Shown here in pieces: positions 53,645 through 62,372 of a DNA stretch of 64,000 bases; the first letter of the stretch is position 1, and every line of letters begins with the position of its first letter. Below the pieces are notes generated by a model. The model searched no databases, was not told the DNA's origin, and saw only the letters and a list, made by a program, of their open reading frames with translations. Origin of the DNA: Actinomyces sp. oral taxon 171 str. F0337 (GTDB taxonomy: Bacteria > Actinomycetota > Actinomycetes > Actinomycetales > Actinomycetaceae); assembly GCF_005696555.1 (NCBI RefSeq), contig NZ_CP040005.1, positions 1,922,001-1,986,000 of the forward strand, read 5' to 3'. Made by a program: the position numbers and the translations under genes.

Positions 53645-56600
53645 TCAGACATCAGGAGTCACAGCCGTACCGGGGTCGGGCTGGGCCAGCCTCTGCGAGA
53701 CGGCCTTGGTGACCCCGTCACGCATCGTGATGCCGTAGAGAGCGTCAGCCACCTCCATGGTCCGTTTCTGATGGGTGATGATGATGAGCTGGCTGGAGCG
53801 CCGCAGCTCGGTAAAAATCTCCAGCAACCGCCCCAGGTTCGTGTCGTCCAGGGCCGCCTCCACCTCGTCCATGACGTAGAACGGCGAGGGGCGCGCCTTG
53901 AAGATCGCCACCAGCAGGGCCACGGCGGCCAGTGATCGCTCGCCTCCTGAGAGCAGGGAGAGCCGCTTGACCTTCTTGCCGGCGGGGCGCGCCTCGATCT
54001 CGATGCCGGTGGTGAGCATGTCATCAGGATCCGTGAGCACCAGACGTCCCTCTCCACCCGGGAAGAGCCGGTCGAAGACGGAGGCGAACTGGCGGGCGGT
54101 GTCCTCGTAGGCCTGGGCGAAGACCTCCTGGACCCGAGCGTCGATCTCCTCGACGATGCTCAGCAGATCATCTCGTGAGCGCTTGAGGTCGGCCAGCTGC
54201 TCGGCCAGGAACTGGTGACGCTGCTCCAAGGCCGCATGCTCCTCCAGGGCCAGCGGGTTGACCTTGCCGAGTCGGGCGAGGTCGCGCGAGGCCTTGGCCA
54301 GGCGCTTCTCCTGCTCGGAGCGCACGTAGGGACGGCCCATGTGACCGGTGCTGGGCGAGGCATGAGCATCATCCCGGCTTCCAGCAGGGTCAGTGCCAGC
54401 CCCGGAGGCTGCGTCAGCGTCCTCGATAAGATCGGGGACAAGCATGTGCGGCCCGTACTCCTCCACGAGGGGGTCCAGCTCCAGGCCGAGCTCGCTCATG
54501 GCGCGCCCTGCCAAGGCCTCCAGACGCATGCGCTGCTCAGCCCTGGCCACCTCCTCGCGGTGGGCGGCATCGGTGAGACTACCGAGTTCCTTGGTCAGCC
54601 GGTCGATCTCCTCACGAACCTCATTGGTTGCGGACAGGGCCTGGGCTCGTTCGGCCTCAATGGCCGCGCGCTCATCGGCTGCCTGCTGAACACTGAGGCG
54701 CGCCGCCTCGGCGGCGGCGCGCGCCTGATCCCGCACATGGGTGGCGACCGCCATCTGGGCGCTGCGGCGCTGCTGGGCCCGTTCGGCGGCGGCACGCTGC
54801 TCCCGTTCACGGCGCGCGGCCGCCCGCAGCGAGTCGGCGCGACCGCGGCTGGAGCGCTCACGCTCCTCGGCGGTGCGCAGAGCGAGCCTGGCGTCGGTCT
54901 CGGCGGCGCGGGCCTGGCGAGCAGCATCCGCAGCGGTCTCACGCTCCTGGCGGGCAGCCTCCAGTACGCGCTCATGGCTGTCGGGGCGCCTCCTCCCCGA
55001 GGCGCCCACGTCTTCCGACCCCCCGACGCCGTCGGCCGCTCCGGAATCTTCTGCATCTTTGGACCCACCCTCCACCTCGGCCAGTGCGGCGGTGGCAGCC
55101 GCGAGCTCGGCGGTGCGTTGGACCGACTCGGCCTCGGCACGCTCCAGCACCCGGCGGGCACGTCCGGTCTCCTCGGCGGCGGCGTGGGCCGCCGAGGTCA
55201 GACGGGCCATCGCCTCGGCGGCCCGGGCGGCCTCGGCGTCAGCCTGGCGCAGGGCGGACAGTGCCTCGCTGAGCGCCTGGCGAGCGGCATCCTCCTGGCG
55301 CCGAGCCTCCTCCAGAGCCGCGTCGGCCTCGGTCTCGGCCTGGGCGGCGGCGGCGGCCTCAGCGTCGGCCTCCTCGTGGGCGGCAGCGAGCTCGAGGACC
55401 GAGGATGCCCCTCGGCCGGCCCCGGCGACCCAGCCGGGCGCCAGGACGTCACCGTTGCGGGTGGCCACGACGGCGTCGGGCAGCTCGGCGCGCAGCGCCC
55501 TGGCGGTCTCGAGGTCCTCGACCACCCAGGAGCTCTTGAGCAGCCCGTCCAGGACCTGCTCGAGGCTCCCCGGCTGCGCGGGACTGACGAGCCTGCGAGC
55601 CGCCAGCGCTCCGTGACCGGGAGCCGGCGCCCCTTCATCATCGGTGTCGGCGGCAGCGCTCAATGAGGGATCATCGGCCAGTACCAGTCGCACTGCCCCG
55701 ATGTCCTGGCTGCGGGCATGATCGAGTCCGGCCAGGGCCGCCTCGGCATCGGTGGCCAGGCCGGCCTCAGCGAGCACTCCCAGGAGGGCGGCGACGGCGT
55801 TCTCCCAGCCGCGCTCGACACTGAGGTGCCCCGCAAGCGGGCCGAGGAGACCATCGATACCGGCTTGCAGCAGCGCGGCCGTGCCGTCCTGGCCACGCAG
55901 GGACATGGCCAGGGTGTCGCGCCTGGCGGTCCAGGTGGCCCGGTCGGAGGCGGCTTCCCTACGCGCGTCTGTCGCGGCCGCGACAGCCTCACGGGTTTCG
56001 GCCAGGTGCCGCGTGGCCTCGTCGTGCGCGGATGCGGCCCGGGCCGCCACGTCGGCCGTCACGCCTGCCTCGGTGAGCTCCTGCCGTCGAGCTCCGGCAT
56101 CGTCCAGCCCACCGCTGGCCGCCTCTACCGGTTCCACTCCTCCCCCGGCCTTGACCAGGGCGGCCCGGGCGCTGTCCTCCCGAGCCTCAGCGGCCCTTAG
56201 CGCACTGCGCGCCTGCTCGAGAGCGGCCAGGCTGGCCTCATGGCGGCTGCGGGCCGAGGCGACGCGCCCGCCGGCCCGGGCGATGGTCTCGCGTCGCTCT
56301 GAGACACGACGCTGAGCGGCCGAGAGCTCCTGGTCCGCCGCCCTCTCAGCAGTCTCCGCGTCCGTGCGCACCCGGGTGGCGTCACTGAGTGCAGTGCGGG
56401 CGGCCTCGACGGCGTCGGCGAGCTCCGCCTCCTCCCGACCAGCGGCCTCGGCCCGCCGCTCGAGCTCTTCTGGGTCGGTGCCGTGGCTCGGAGCGGGGGC
56501 GGAGGCCAGGAGCCGGATCCGCTCACCGGCCACGTCCGCGAGCGCACCGAGGGACTGGGCTGTGCCGGTGAGATCCTCCCAGATGCTGCCGGCACGGGCG

Positions 56601-57448
56601 AGACGCTGGGCGGAGGTGGTCTCGATGGCGGCCAGCTCGCTCAGACGCACCCTGGCGACGCGCTCGGCCTCCTCGACGGCGCTGCGGCGCCGCGCCAGGG
56701 CCTCCTTGTCCTCATCGCCGGCCTCCAGGAGGGACTGGGCCTGGACGACGTCGTCGGCCAGGAGCCGGGCGGTGGCGTCACGGACCTCGACCTGGATGCT
56801 CCGGGCTCGACGGGCGATGGCGGCCTGCCTGGCCAGGGGACCGAGCTGGCGGCGCAGCTCCTGGGCGAGGTCGGAGACGCGGGCGAGGTCGGCGGCCATG
56901 GACTCGAGCTTGCGAAGGGCGCGCTCCTTGCGCTTGCGGTGCTTGAGGACGCCGGCGGCCTCCTCGATGAAGCCGCGGCGGTCCTCGGGCGTGGCGCTCA
57001 GGACCGCGTCGAGCTGCCCCTGCCCGACGATGACGTGCATCTGGCGCCCAAGACCGGTGTCGCTGAGGAGCTCCTGGACGTCGAGAAGGCGGCATGGACT
57101 GCCGTTGATCCGGTACTCCGACCCGCCGCCACGGAACAGGGTGCGCGAGATGGTGACCTCGGTGTAGTCGATCGGCAGGACGCCGTCAGTATTGTCAATG
57201 GTCAGGGAGACCTCGGCGCGCCCGAGGGCCGGGCGAGAGCCGGCGCCGGCGAAGATGACGTCGGCCATGGAGCCGCCGCGCAGGTTCTTGGCGCCCTGCT
57301 CCCCCATGACCCAGGTCAAGGCGTCGACGACGTTGGACTTGCCGGACCCGTTCGGGCCGACCACGGCGGTGATGCCGGGCTCCAGGCGGAGGGTGGTCGA
57401 CGAGGCGAAGGACTTGAATCCCTTGATCGTCAACGTCTTGAGGTGCAC
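53645..57448 (-). CDS. smc: chromosome segregation protein SMC
   Basis: A 1267-residue condensin ATPase. It starts (V/M)HLKTLTIKGFKSFASSTTL at GTG 57448; the frame is open 128 codons further upstream but that part overlaps an oppositely oriented ABC gene and lacks SMC features. Walker A GPNGSGKSNVVDAL is at 31-44; two long Ala/Glu/Arg-rich coiled coils flank a hinge around residues 520-640 (GIDGLLGPLAGHLSVERGWE); the C-terminal head has LSGGERSLAAVALLVAIF and YVMDEVEAALDDTNLGRLLE. Residues about 960-990 are a Ser/Asp/Gly-rich insertion within the coil. ftsY lies beyond a small gene, as usual. Confidence 0.97.
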   Translation of the reverse strand: MHLKTLTIKGFKSFASSTTLRLEPGITAVVGPNGSGKSNVVDALTWVMGEQGAKNLRGGSMADVIFAGAGSRPALGRAEVSLTIDNTDGVLPIDYTEVTISRTLFRGGGSEYRINGSPCRLLDVQELLSDTGLGRQMHVIVGQGQLDAVLSATPEDRRGFIEEAAGVLKHRKRKERALRKLESMAADLARVSDLAQELRRQLGPLARQAAIARRARSIQVEVRDATARLLADDVVQAQSLLEAGDEDKEALARRRSAVEEAERVARVRLSELAAIETTSAQRLARAGSIWEDLTGTAQSLGALADVAGERIRLLASAPAPSHGTDPEELERRAEAAGREEAELADAVEAARTALSDATRVRTDAETAERAADQELSAAQRRVSERRETIARAGGRVASARSRHEASLAALEQARSALRAAEAREDSARAALVKAGGGVEPVEAASGGLDDAGARRQELTEAGVTADVAARAASAHDEATRHLAETREAVAAATDARREAASDRATWTARRDTLAMSLRGQDGTAALLQAGIDGLLGPLAGHLSVERGWENAVAALLGVLAEAGLATDAEAALAGLDHARSQDIGAVRLVLADDPSLSAAADTDDEGAPAPGHGALAARRLVSPAQPGSLEQVLDGLLKSSWVVEDLETARALRAELPDAVVATRNGDVLAPGWVAGAGRGASSVLELAAAHEEADAEAAAAAQAETEADAALEEARRQEDAARQALSEALSALRQADAEAARAAEAMARLTSAAHAAAEETGRARRVLERAEAESVQRTAELAAATAALAEVEGGSKDAEDSGAADGVGGSEDVGASGRRRPDSHERVLEAARQERETAADAARQARAAETDARLALRTAEERERSSRGRADSLRAAARREREQRAAAERAQQRRSAQMAVATHVRDQARAAAEAARLSVQQAADERAAIEAERAQALSATNEVREEIDRLTKELGSLTDAAHREEVARAEQRMRLEALAGRAMSELGLELDPLVEEYGPHMLVPDLIEDADAASGAGTDPAGSRDDAHASPSTGHMGRPYVRSEQEKRLAKASRDLARLGKVNPLALEEHAALEQRHQFLAEQLADLKRSRDDLLSIVEEIDARVQEVFAQAYEDTARQFASVFDRLFPGGEGRLVLTDPDDMLTTGIEIEARPAGKKVKRLSLLSGGERSLAAVALLVAIFKARPSPFYVMDEVEAALDDTNLGRLLEIFTELRRSSQLIIITHQKRTMEVADALYGITMRDGVTKAVSQRLAQPDPGTAVTPDV

Positions 57449-57611
57449 GGGCGCCACCCTAACAGCGCAGGCGGTTCTCACGGGGACAGAAACGACAAAG
57501 GGACTTGACACGACCACATAAGACAAACAGACTTTCCATATCAAGGGAGGAGGGCATGCGACACGCATACCCGCCTCACCCTCCCATCTCATCCCCGAGC
57601 CCGAAGGAGCC

Positions 57612-58562
57612 ATGATGCTCGTACTGTCCGGTCTGTCCAAACGCTTCGGGAGCCTGCAGGCCCTGGATGACCTCTCCCTGTCCCTGGACCGCGGTGAGAT
57701 CGTCGGCTTCGTCGGCGCGAACGGGGCGGGCAAGTCCACCACGATGCGCATCGTCATGGGGGTGCTGCACGCCGACGCCGGCACCGTGACCTGGAAGGGC
57801 ACTCCCGTGGACGCCGCTATCCGACGCGGCATCGGCTACATGCCCGAGGAGCGCGGCCTCTACCCCCGGATGAAGGTGGCCGAGCAGCTCATCTATCTGG
57901 CCCGTCTCCACGGACTGTCCACCTCCGCCGCCAAGACGGCCGCGAACCAGTGGACCGAGCGCCTGGGCCTGGAGGAGCGCCGCGGCGACGAGGTGCAGAG
58001 CCTGTCGCTGGGCAACCAGCAGCGCGTCCAGCTGGCCGCCGCGCTGGTGAGCGACCCCGAGCTGCTCATTCTCGATGAGCCCTTCTCCGGCCTGGACCCG
58101 GTGGCCGTGGACGTCATGAGCCAGGTCATCCAGGAGCGGGCGGCCGCCGGAGTGCCCACTCTCTTCTCCTCCCACCAGCTCGACGTCGTCGAGCGCCTGT
58201 GTGACCGGGTGGTCATCATCCGCTCGGGCCGACTCGTGGCCGACGGCACGATTCCCGAGCTGCAGGCCACCGAGGCGCCCCGGTGGCGGGTCGTCGTCGA
58301 GCAGGCCGCCGGGAGCGCCCCAGTGGAGGCCGCGTCCTTGAACCTGCCCGCCCCCGCGGTCGAGCTCGATGATGCCGGCCGCCTGGTCATCACCGCGGCG
58401 GGAGCCGATGAGCAGGAGCTGCTGAGTACGGCCCAGCGCCTGGGAACGGTGCGCGAGCTCGGCCCGGTGCGCCACCCGCTCACCGAGATCTTCCGGGACG
58501 TCCTCACCACTGCCGCCCGTGAGGGGACGGCAGACACGAACGAGACGAAGGAGGCTCACTGA
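57612..58562 (+). CDS. ABC transporter ATP-binding protein, NatA-like
   Basis: A 316-residue ATPase. Motifs: VGANGAGKSTTMRIVMGVL (Walker A), YMPEERGLYPRMKV (Q-loop region typical of NatA-like proteins), SLSLGNQQRVQLAAAL (signature with LGNQQ in place of GGQ), LLILDEPFSGLDPVAVDVMS and SSHQLDVVERLCDRV. A 75-residue C-terminal extension follows. ATG 57615 is an alternative start. It overlaps the permease gene (TGATG) and is divergent from smc. Confidence 0.93.
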   Translation: MMLVLSGLSKRFGSLQALDDLSLSLDRGEIVGFVGANGAGKSTTMRIVMGVLHADAGTVTWKGTPVDAAIRRGIGYMPEERGLYPRMKVAEQLIYLARLHGLSTSAAKTAANQWTERLGLEERRGDEVQSLSLGNQQRVQLAAALVSDPELLILDEPFSGLDPVAVDVMSQVIQERAAAGVPTLFSSHQLDVVERLCDRVVIIRSGRLVADGTIPELQATEAPRWRVVVEQAAGSAPVEAASLNLPAPAVELDDAGRLVITAAGADEQELLSTAQRLGTVRELGPVRHPLTEIFRDVLTTAAREGTADTNETKEAH

Positions 58563-59806
58563 TGAGCGACCGGACCACCCCTATCACTCGCCGTCAGGAG
58601 ATCGCCCTGGTCACCGGCCGCGAGCTGCGGGCGCACCTGCTGAAGAAGTCGACCATCATCCTGACCCTGGTGCTGCTCATCGCCGCCATTGGCGGCATCG
58701 TCGGTATCAAGCTCTACACCTCGGGCCAGGACCAGGCCTACCGGGTCGGACTCAAGGGCGTGACGGTTGCTCAGGCCACCGGGTTGGACAAGGTGTCCGC
58801 CTCCAACGGGGAGACGATTGAGCTCGTTGACGTCTCCGCTCACCAGGCGAAGGACGTCCTGGCCGACGACGCCCCCGAGGGCACGCCGCACGTGGACATG
58901 GTTCTCGACGTCTCCGGCTCCGCCCCCACCATCACGGTGGAGAAGTCGGCTGACGACGCGGTCGTCTCGGGGGTCACGGCCTTCCTTCAGCAGGCGGCTC
59001 TGGGCCAGCAGATCGCATCCTTGGGAGGCGATCCCGCCCAGGTGGCCTCGCAGCTCAGTGCCGCCAAGCCTGAGGTCACGGTGCTTCATGCCCCTCAGCG
59101 CGATTCCGCCGACTTCGGCTCGCGCTACGCGATCCTCATGACGATCGACATCCTGCTGCTGTTCGCCATCATGGGCGGTGGTCAGTTCATCGCCCAGGGA
59201 GTGGTGGAGGAGAAGTCGAGCCGGATCGTGGAGATCCTCCTGGCCTGCGTACGGCCCAGCTCACTGTTGGCCGGCAAGATCCTGGGGATCGGCATCGCCT
59301 CGGTGCTGACCACGGGAGTCGTCGCCGTCGCCGGGGTCATCACCGCGAAGGCAACGGGAGTCATGCCGGACATCAGTCTCAACCTGGACGGCGTGCTCGT
59401 CGCGATGATCGTGTGGATGATCGTGGGCTACGCGATCTTCGCGGTCGCCTTCGGGGCCGCGGCCTCACTCGTGAGCCGGCAGGAGGACGTCAGCTCGGTG
59501 AGCATGCCCCTGGTCATGCTCTCGATGATCCCCTATGTCCTGAGCTTCATGATGGCCACTGGGGACACCAACAGCGTGACCTTCCGAGTGCTGTCCTACC
59601 TGCCGCCCTTCGCCCCCTTCATGATGCCGGCGCGCCTGGTGCTGGGGATCTCCTCCTGGACCGAGCAGCTGATCGCCCTGGGGATCGCACTCGTCTTCCT
59701 TCCGCTGCTGGTGCGCGTGGCGGCGGCGATCTACACCCGGGCCGTCACCCGCACCGGCGCCCGGGTCCCGCTCAAGGAGGTCCTCAGGAGGGCGGAGCGG
59801 GCCTGA
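58562..59806 (+). CDS. ABC-2 permease, NatB-like
   Basis: A 414-residue membrane protein: one helix near the N-terminus (TIILTLVLLIAAIGGIVGI), a roughly 150-residue extracytoplasmic domain, and five or more helices in the second half, including GGGQFIAQGVVEEKSSRIVE, the sequence typical of NatB/YhaP-like permeases. It should form an exporter with the upstream ATPase; known family members export sodium ions or drugs, but the substrate here is not evident. A strong hairpin follows. Confidence 0.92.
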   Translation: MSDRTTPITRRQEIALVTGRELRAHLLKKSTIILTLVLLIAAIGGIVGIKLYTSGQDQAYRVGLKGVTVAQATGLDKVSASNGETIELVDVSAHQAKDVLADDAPEGTPHVDMVLDVSGSAPTITVEKSADDAVVSGVTAFLQQAALGQQIASLGGDPAQVASQLSAAKPEVTVLHAPQRDSADFGSRYAILMTIDILLLFAIMGGGQFIAQGVVEEKSSRIVEILLACVRPSSLLAGKILGIGIASVLTTGVVAVAGVITAKATGVMPDISLNLDGVLVAMIVWMIVGYAIFAVAFGAAASLVSRQEDVSSVSMPLVMLSMIPYVLSFMMATGDTNSVTFRVLSYLPPFAPFMMPARLVLGISSWTEQLIALGIALVFLPLLVRVAAAIYTRAVTRTGARVPLKEVLRRAERA

Positions 59807-59841
59807 GCACGGTCCTCATCCGCCTTCACCGACCACATACC

Positions 59842-59889
59842 GACGACGATGGTACGCCTCCCCATGAAGGGAGGCGCACCATCGTCGTC
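59842..59889. terminator. long hairpin between convergent genes
   Basis: GACGACGATGGT (59842-59853) pairs with 59878-59889, and after one A-C mismatch CGCCTCCC pairs with GGGAGGCG around a short loop, about 20 bp in all. It lies between the NatB-like permease gene (+) and ndk (-) and should act in both directions. Confidence 0.7.
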
Positions 59890-59929
59890 TGATGGCAGCC
59901 GTCAAGCGCTCTGCGCGGCGGGTTGCGAG

Positions 59930-60370
59930 TCAGCCGGCCAGCTCGGGGAACCAGATGGCGATCTCGCGGGCGGCGGACTCGTCGCTGTCCGAGCCGTGGA
60001 CGAGGTTGAGGATGGCCGGGGTGCCCCAGTCACGTCCCAGGTCTCCGCGGATGGTGCCGGGGGCGGCCTTAGTGGGGTCTGTGGGCCCCATGAGGCTGCG
60101 CACGCCCTCGACGACGCGCTGCCCCTCGGCGACCGCGGCCACCACGTTGCCGGAGGTCATGTACTCCACGACACCGGGGTAGAAGGGCTTGTTCACGTGC
60201 TCGGCGTAGTGCTCGGCAAGGATCTCCTCGGTGGGCGTAAGGACCTTCAGGGCCGTCAGGGCGTACCCCTTGGCCTCGATACGACGCAGGATCTCACCGG
60301 TGAGGCGACGCTCGACGGCGTCGGGCTTGATGAGAACGAGGATGCGACCGGTCTGGGACGTGCTGGTCAT
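59930..60370 (-). CDS. ndk: nucleoside diphosphate kinase
   Basis: A 146-residue enzyme that moves the gamma-phosphate between nucleotides through a phosphohistidine. The active-site segment is NLVHGSDSDESAAREI with His125; LIKPDAVERRLTGEILRRIE and IRGDLGRDWGTPAIL are also diagnostic. Length is normal. ATG 60370 follows AAGGAGCCCCC; an earlier ATG in the frame has no such site. It is followed on the same strand after dhaL, from which it is separated by 84 bases. Confidence 0.97.
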   Translation of the reverse strand: MTSTSQTGRILVLIKPDAVERRLTGEILRRIEAKGYALTALKVLTPTEEILAEHYAEHVNKPFYPGVVEYMTSGNVVAAVAEGQRVVEGVRSLMGPTDPTKAAPGTIRGDLGRDWGTPAILNLVHGSDSDESAAREIAIWFPELAG

Positions 60371-60454
60371 GGGGGCTCCTTGGTGGGTTGGCGGGTGAGA
60401 GACCGAGTGGACCATAACGGGTCCGGGCCCCTGCCGGCCATGGCAGAGCCGGGC

Positions 60455-61135
60455 TCAGGCCTGCTCGACCACCAGGATCGAGGCCGGAGCACGGTCGCAG
60501 GCGGCGTCAAGAGCCGCCTGAAGGATGAGCGCGGAGGACTGGGCTCCGGGGTCGCGGTGGCCGCAGGAGCGCTCCCCCAGGAAGGAGGCCCGACCGCGAC
60601 GGGCCTGAAGGGGCTCGGTGTCCTGGGCGCCCTTGACAGCAGCCTGCGCCGCTGCGGTGAGGACACCGACCTCGTCCTCTCCGACCTCGGCGGCCTCCTT
60701 GGCGGCCACCGCCGCAGGGCGCCAGGCGTCGGCCATGGTCTTGTCCCCGCTGTTGGCGTGCCCCCGGACCTCCAGGCCCGAGGTGGCCTCCTCCAGGGCG
60801 CGGGCCAGCTCTTCCGGCCCCCAGGAGGCGGCCTCGCTGGAGCGGGAGGCCTTGAGGAAGGCCGTTCCCAGCAGCGGCCCACCGGCGCCGCCGACGGTGG
60901 CCATGAGGGTGGTGGCGACGAGCTTGAGGACTCCTCCGGGATTCGCCGGAATGCCTCCGGCCTGCTGAGCGGCGTTGAGCTTGGAGACCACTGCTTTCAT
61001 GCCACGGTCCAGGTTGTCCCCGTGGTCGGCGTCTCCGATGGCTCGGTCCAGCTCGGTCAGCTCTGCGCGGTTCTCAGCGATCAGATCAGCGGCGCGGCGG
61101 GCCCAGTCGAGGGCCCAGGCGGCGTCCAAAGACAT
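60455..61135 (-). CDS. dhaL: dihydroxyacetone kinase ADP/ATP-binding subunit DhaL, orphan
   Basis: A 226-residue all-helical nucleotide-binding subunit. The metal-binding acids are in AIGDADHGDNLDRGM, and GGAGGPLLGTAFLKAS, SGDKTMADAW and GRASFLGERSCGHRDPGAQS are family motifs. DhaL phosphorylates dihydroxyacetone bound to DhaK, yet no dhaK or dhaM gene is in this window, and the flanking genes are ndk and a lipoprotein. The partner must lie elsewhere, or this DhaL acts on another protein. Confidence 0.92.
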   Translation of the reverse strand: MSLDAAWALDWARRAADLIAENRAELTELDRAIGDADHGDNLDRGMKAVVSKLNAAQQAGGIPANPGGVLKLVATTLMATVGGAGGPLLGTAFLKASRSSEAASWGPEELARALEEATSGLEVRGHANSGDKTMADAWRPAAVAAKEAAEVGEDEVGVLTAAAQAAVKGAQDTEPLQARRGRASFLGERSCGHRDPGAQSSALILQAALDAACDRAPASILVVEQA

Positions 61136-61583
61136 GGTGCTTCCTTCTCGGGTCTTGGCAGGTGTTGGTTCCGGGCCTGACCGTCATGCACCCGAGGGTG
61201 AAGGACGACCATGTGGCTGTGATCGGGCCCCGCACGGACCCGATGGGCCCCGGCACATCCCGGGAACGTCCGTGGGACGCGCCGAAGCAGGCCGACGAGG
61301 TGCTCATCGCCCGCTCGCGGTTCCATCCTCTCACGCACCTTGCCGCCTCGCGCGTTGAGGCAACCAATTGGTTGGCGACCAGTCCGATCACGTGCACCGC
61401 CACACATGACACGGAGACGTCAAGCGACGTGATCGCTGTGTGTACATGCTTCGGAGCGACATGACTCACCGATACGCCCTTTTGTGCTATGTATCATGTG
61501 ACCGGTTTCCGGAATCATCCTCCCGAGCCTCAGGCATAGCGTCCCATCTTCCTCGTTCTCCCCATAAGAAAGACGACCCTCCC
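61136..61583. other. 448-base divergent region between dhaL and a lipoprotein gene
   Basis: No gene is convincing here. It holds the dhaL promoter (minus) and the lipoprotein promoter (plus). A 14-bp palindrome, CAACCAATTGGTTG at 61361-61374, lies near the middle. The stretch from about 61380 to 61560 is less GC-rich than average. Confidence 0.5.
61361..61374. promoter_or_regulatory. 14-bp palindrome, possible operator
   Basis: CAACCAATTGGTTG is a perfect palindrome in the divergent region upstream of dhaL and the lipoprotein gene, 226 and 210 bases from the two starts. No regulator gene is adjacent, so the binding protein is unknown. Confidence 0.35.
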
Positions 61584-62369
61584 ATGAGCACCCAGAAGTC
61601 CGTTGACCGAATCCTCCTTTCCCGAGCCCGGTGGGCCTCGCCCGTGCTCCCACTCCTGTGCGCCCTGACGCTCAGTGCCTGCGGCACGAACGGCGCAGCA
61701 CCCTTGGACGCCGCCTCCACCCCATCCAGCCAGGCGACCTCCGCAGCACCGCACTCGACAGCCCCGTCGACACCCGCAGACGAGCAGAAGCCATCAGCGA
61801 CAACACCGCAGACCACCTCGCCATCGCCATCTCAGCCCACCCAGACCGCCGACAGCCCCACCCCCACACCGGCGAACACCGCCCCCGACCGCAGCACGCT
61901 CCTCAATGCCTCACTGTCCCTGCCCTCGACGTGCCCAGCCACCGGCCCCGCATCCTTCTCCGGCGGACAGGCCTCTCTCAGCTTCGGGGGATTCGCCAGG
62001 ATCGAGGAGCCCTCAGCCACCTACACCGTCAACGGCACTCCCACCATCGCGGTGGCGCTGACCTGCAACGGCGGCGGTTCAGCCGCCTTCCCGTCTCTGG
62101 CGTTCTACGACGAAGAGCTGAACCTCATCGCCTCCTACGATCTGTCGAAGATCAGCGACGCAGAGTCCTACGAGCCCACCGTCACCTCACTGGAGCCCCA
62201 GGGCGACACCCTGCACGTGGAGTGGAGCAACGAGAGGCTCCCCACGGACACCCGTGGGATACACAGCGGATCAGGCACGGGCAGCGCTGACCTGAGCTGG
62301 AACGGGAGCTCATTCGACAAGTCGAACGTCACAGTCCACGACGCCCAGGGGAACCAAGTGAGCAGCTAG
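61584..62369 (+). CDS. lipoprotein with Ser/Thr/Pro-rich linker, function unknown
   Basis: A 261-residue protein starting at ATG 61584. A signal peptide (about residues 18-35, PVLPLLCALTLSAC) ends in the lipobox LSAC, so the mature protein should be lipidated at Cys and held outside the membrane. About 75 residues of Ser/Thr/Pro-rich linker follow, then a 130-residue domain with beta-strand-like pattern and Cys in PSTCPATG and LTCNGGG that could pair. No family recognised. It converges on folC with a three-base gap. Confidence 0.8.
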   Translation: MSTQKSVDRILLSRARWASPVLPLLCALTLSACGTNGAAPLDAASTPSSQATSAAPHSTAPSTPADEQKPSATTPQTTSPSPSQPTQTADSPTPTPANTAPDRSTLLNASLSLPSTCPATGPASFSGGQASLSFGGFARIEEPSATYTVNGTPTIAVALTCNGGGSAAFPSLAFYDEELNLIASYDLSKISDAESYEPTVTSLEPQGDTLHVEWSNERLPTDTRGIHSGSGTGSADLSWNGSSFDKSNVTVHDAQGNQVSS

Positions 62370-62372
62370 GAG

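Noticed and set aside
57481..57545. TTGACA at 57505-57510 as the promoter of the NatAB-like operon
   Set aside because: No acceptable -10 hexamer lies at 16-18 bases spacing, so I did not annotate it.
57449..57832. 128 extra codons at the start of smc
   Set aside because: They lie under an ABC ATPase gene on the other strand with clear Walker motifs, and the SMC N-terminus HLKTLTIKGFKSF is exactly at GTG 57448.
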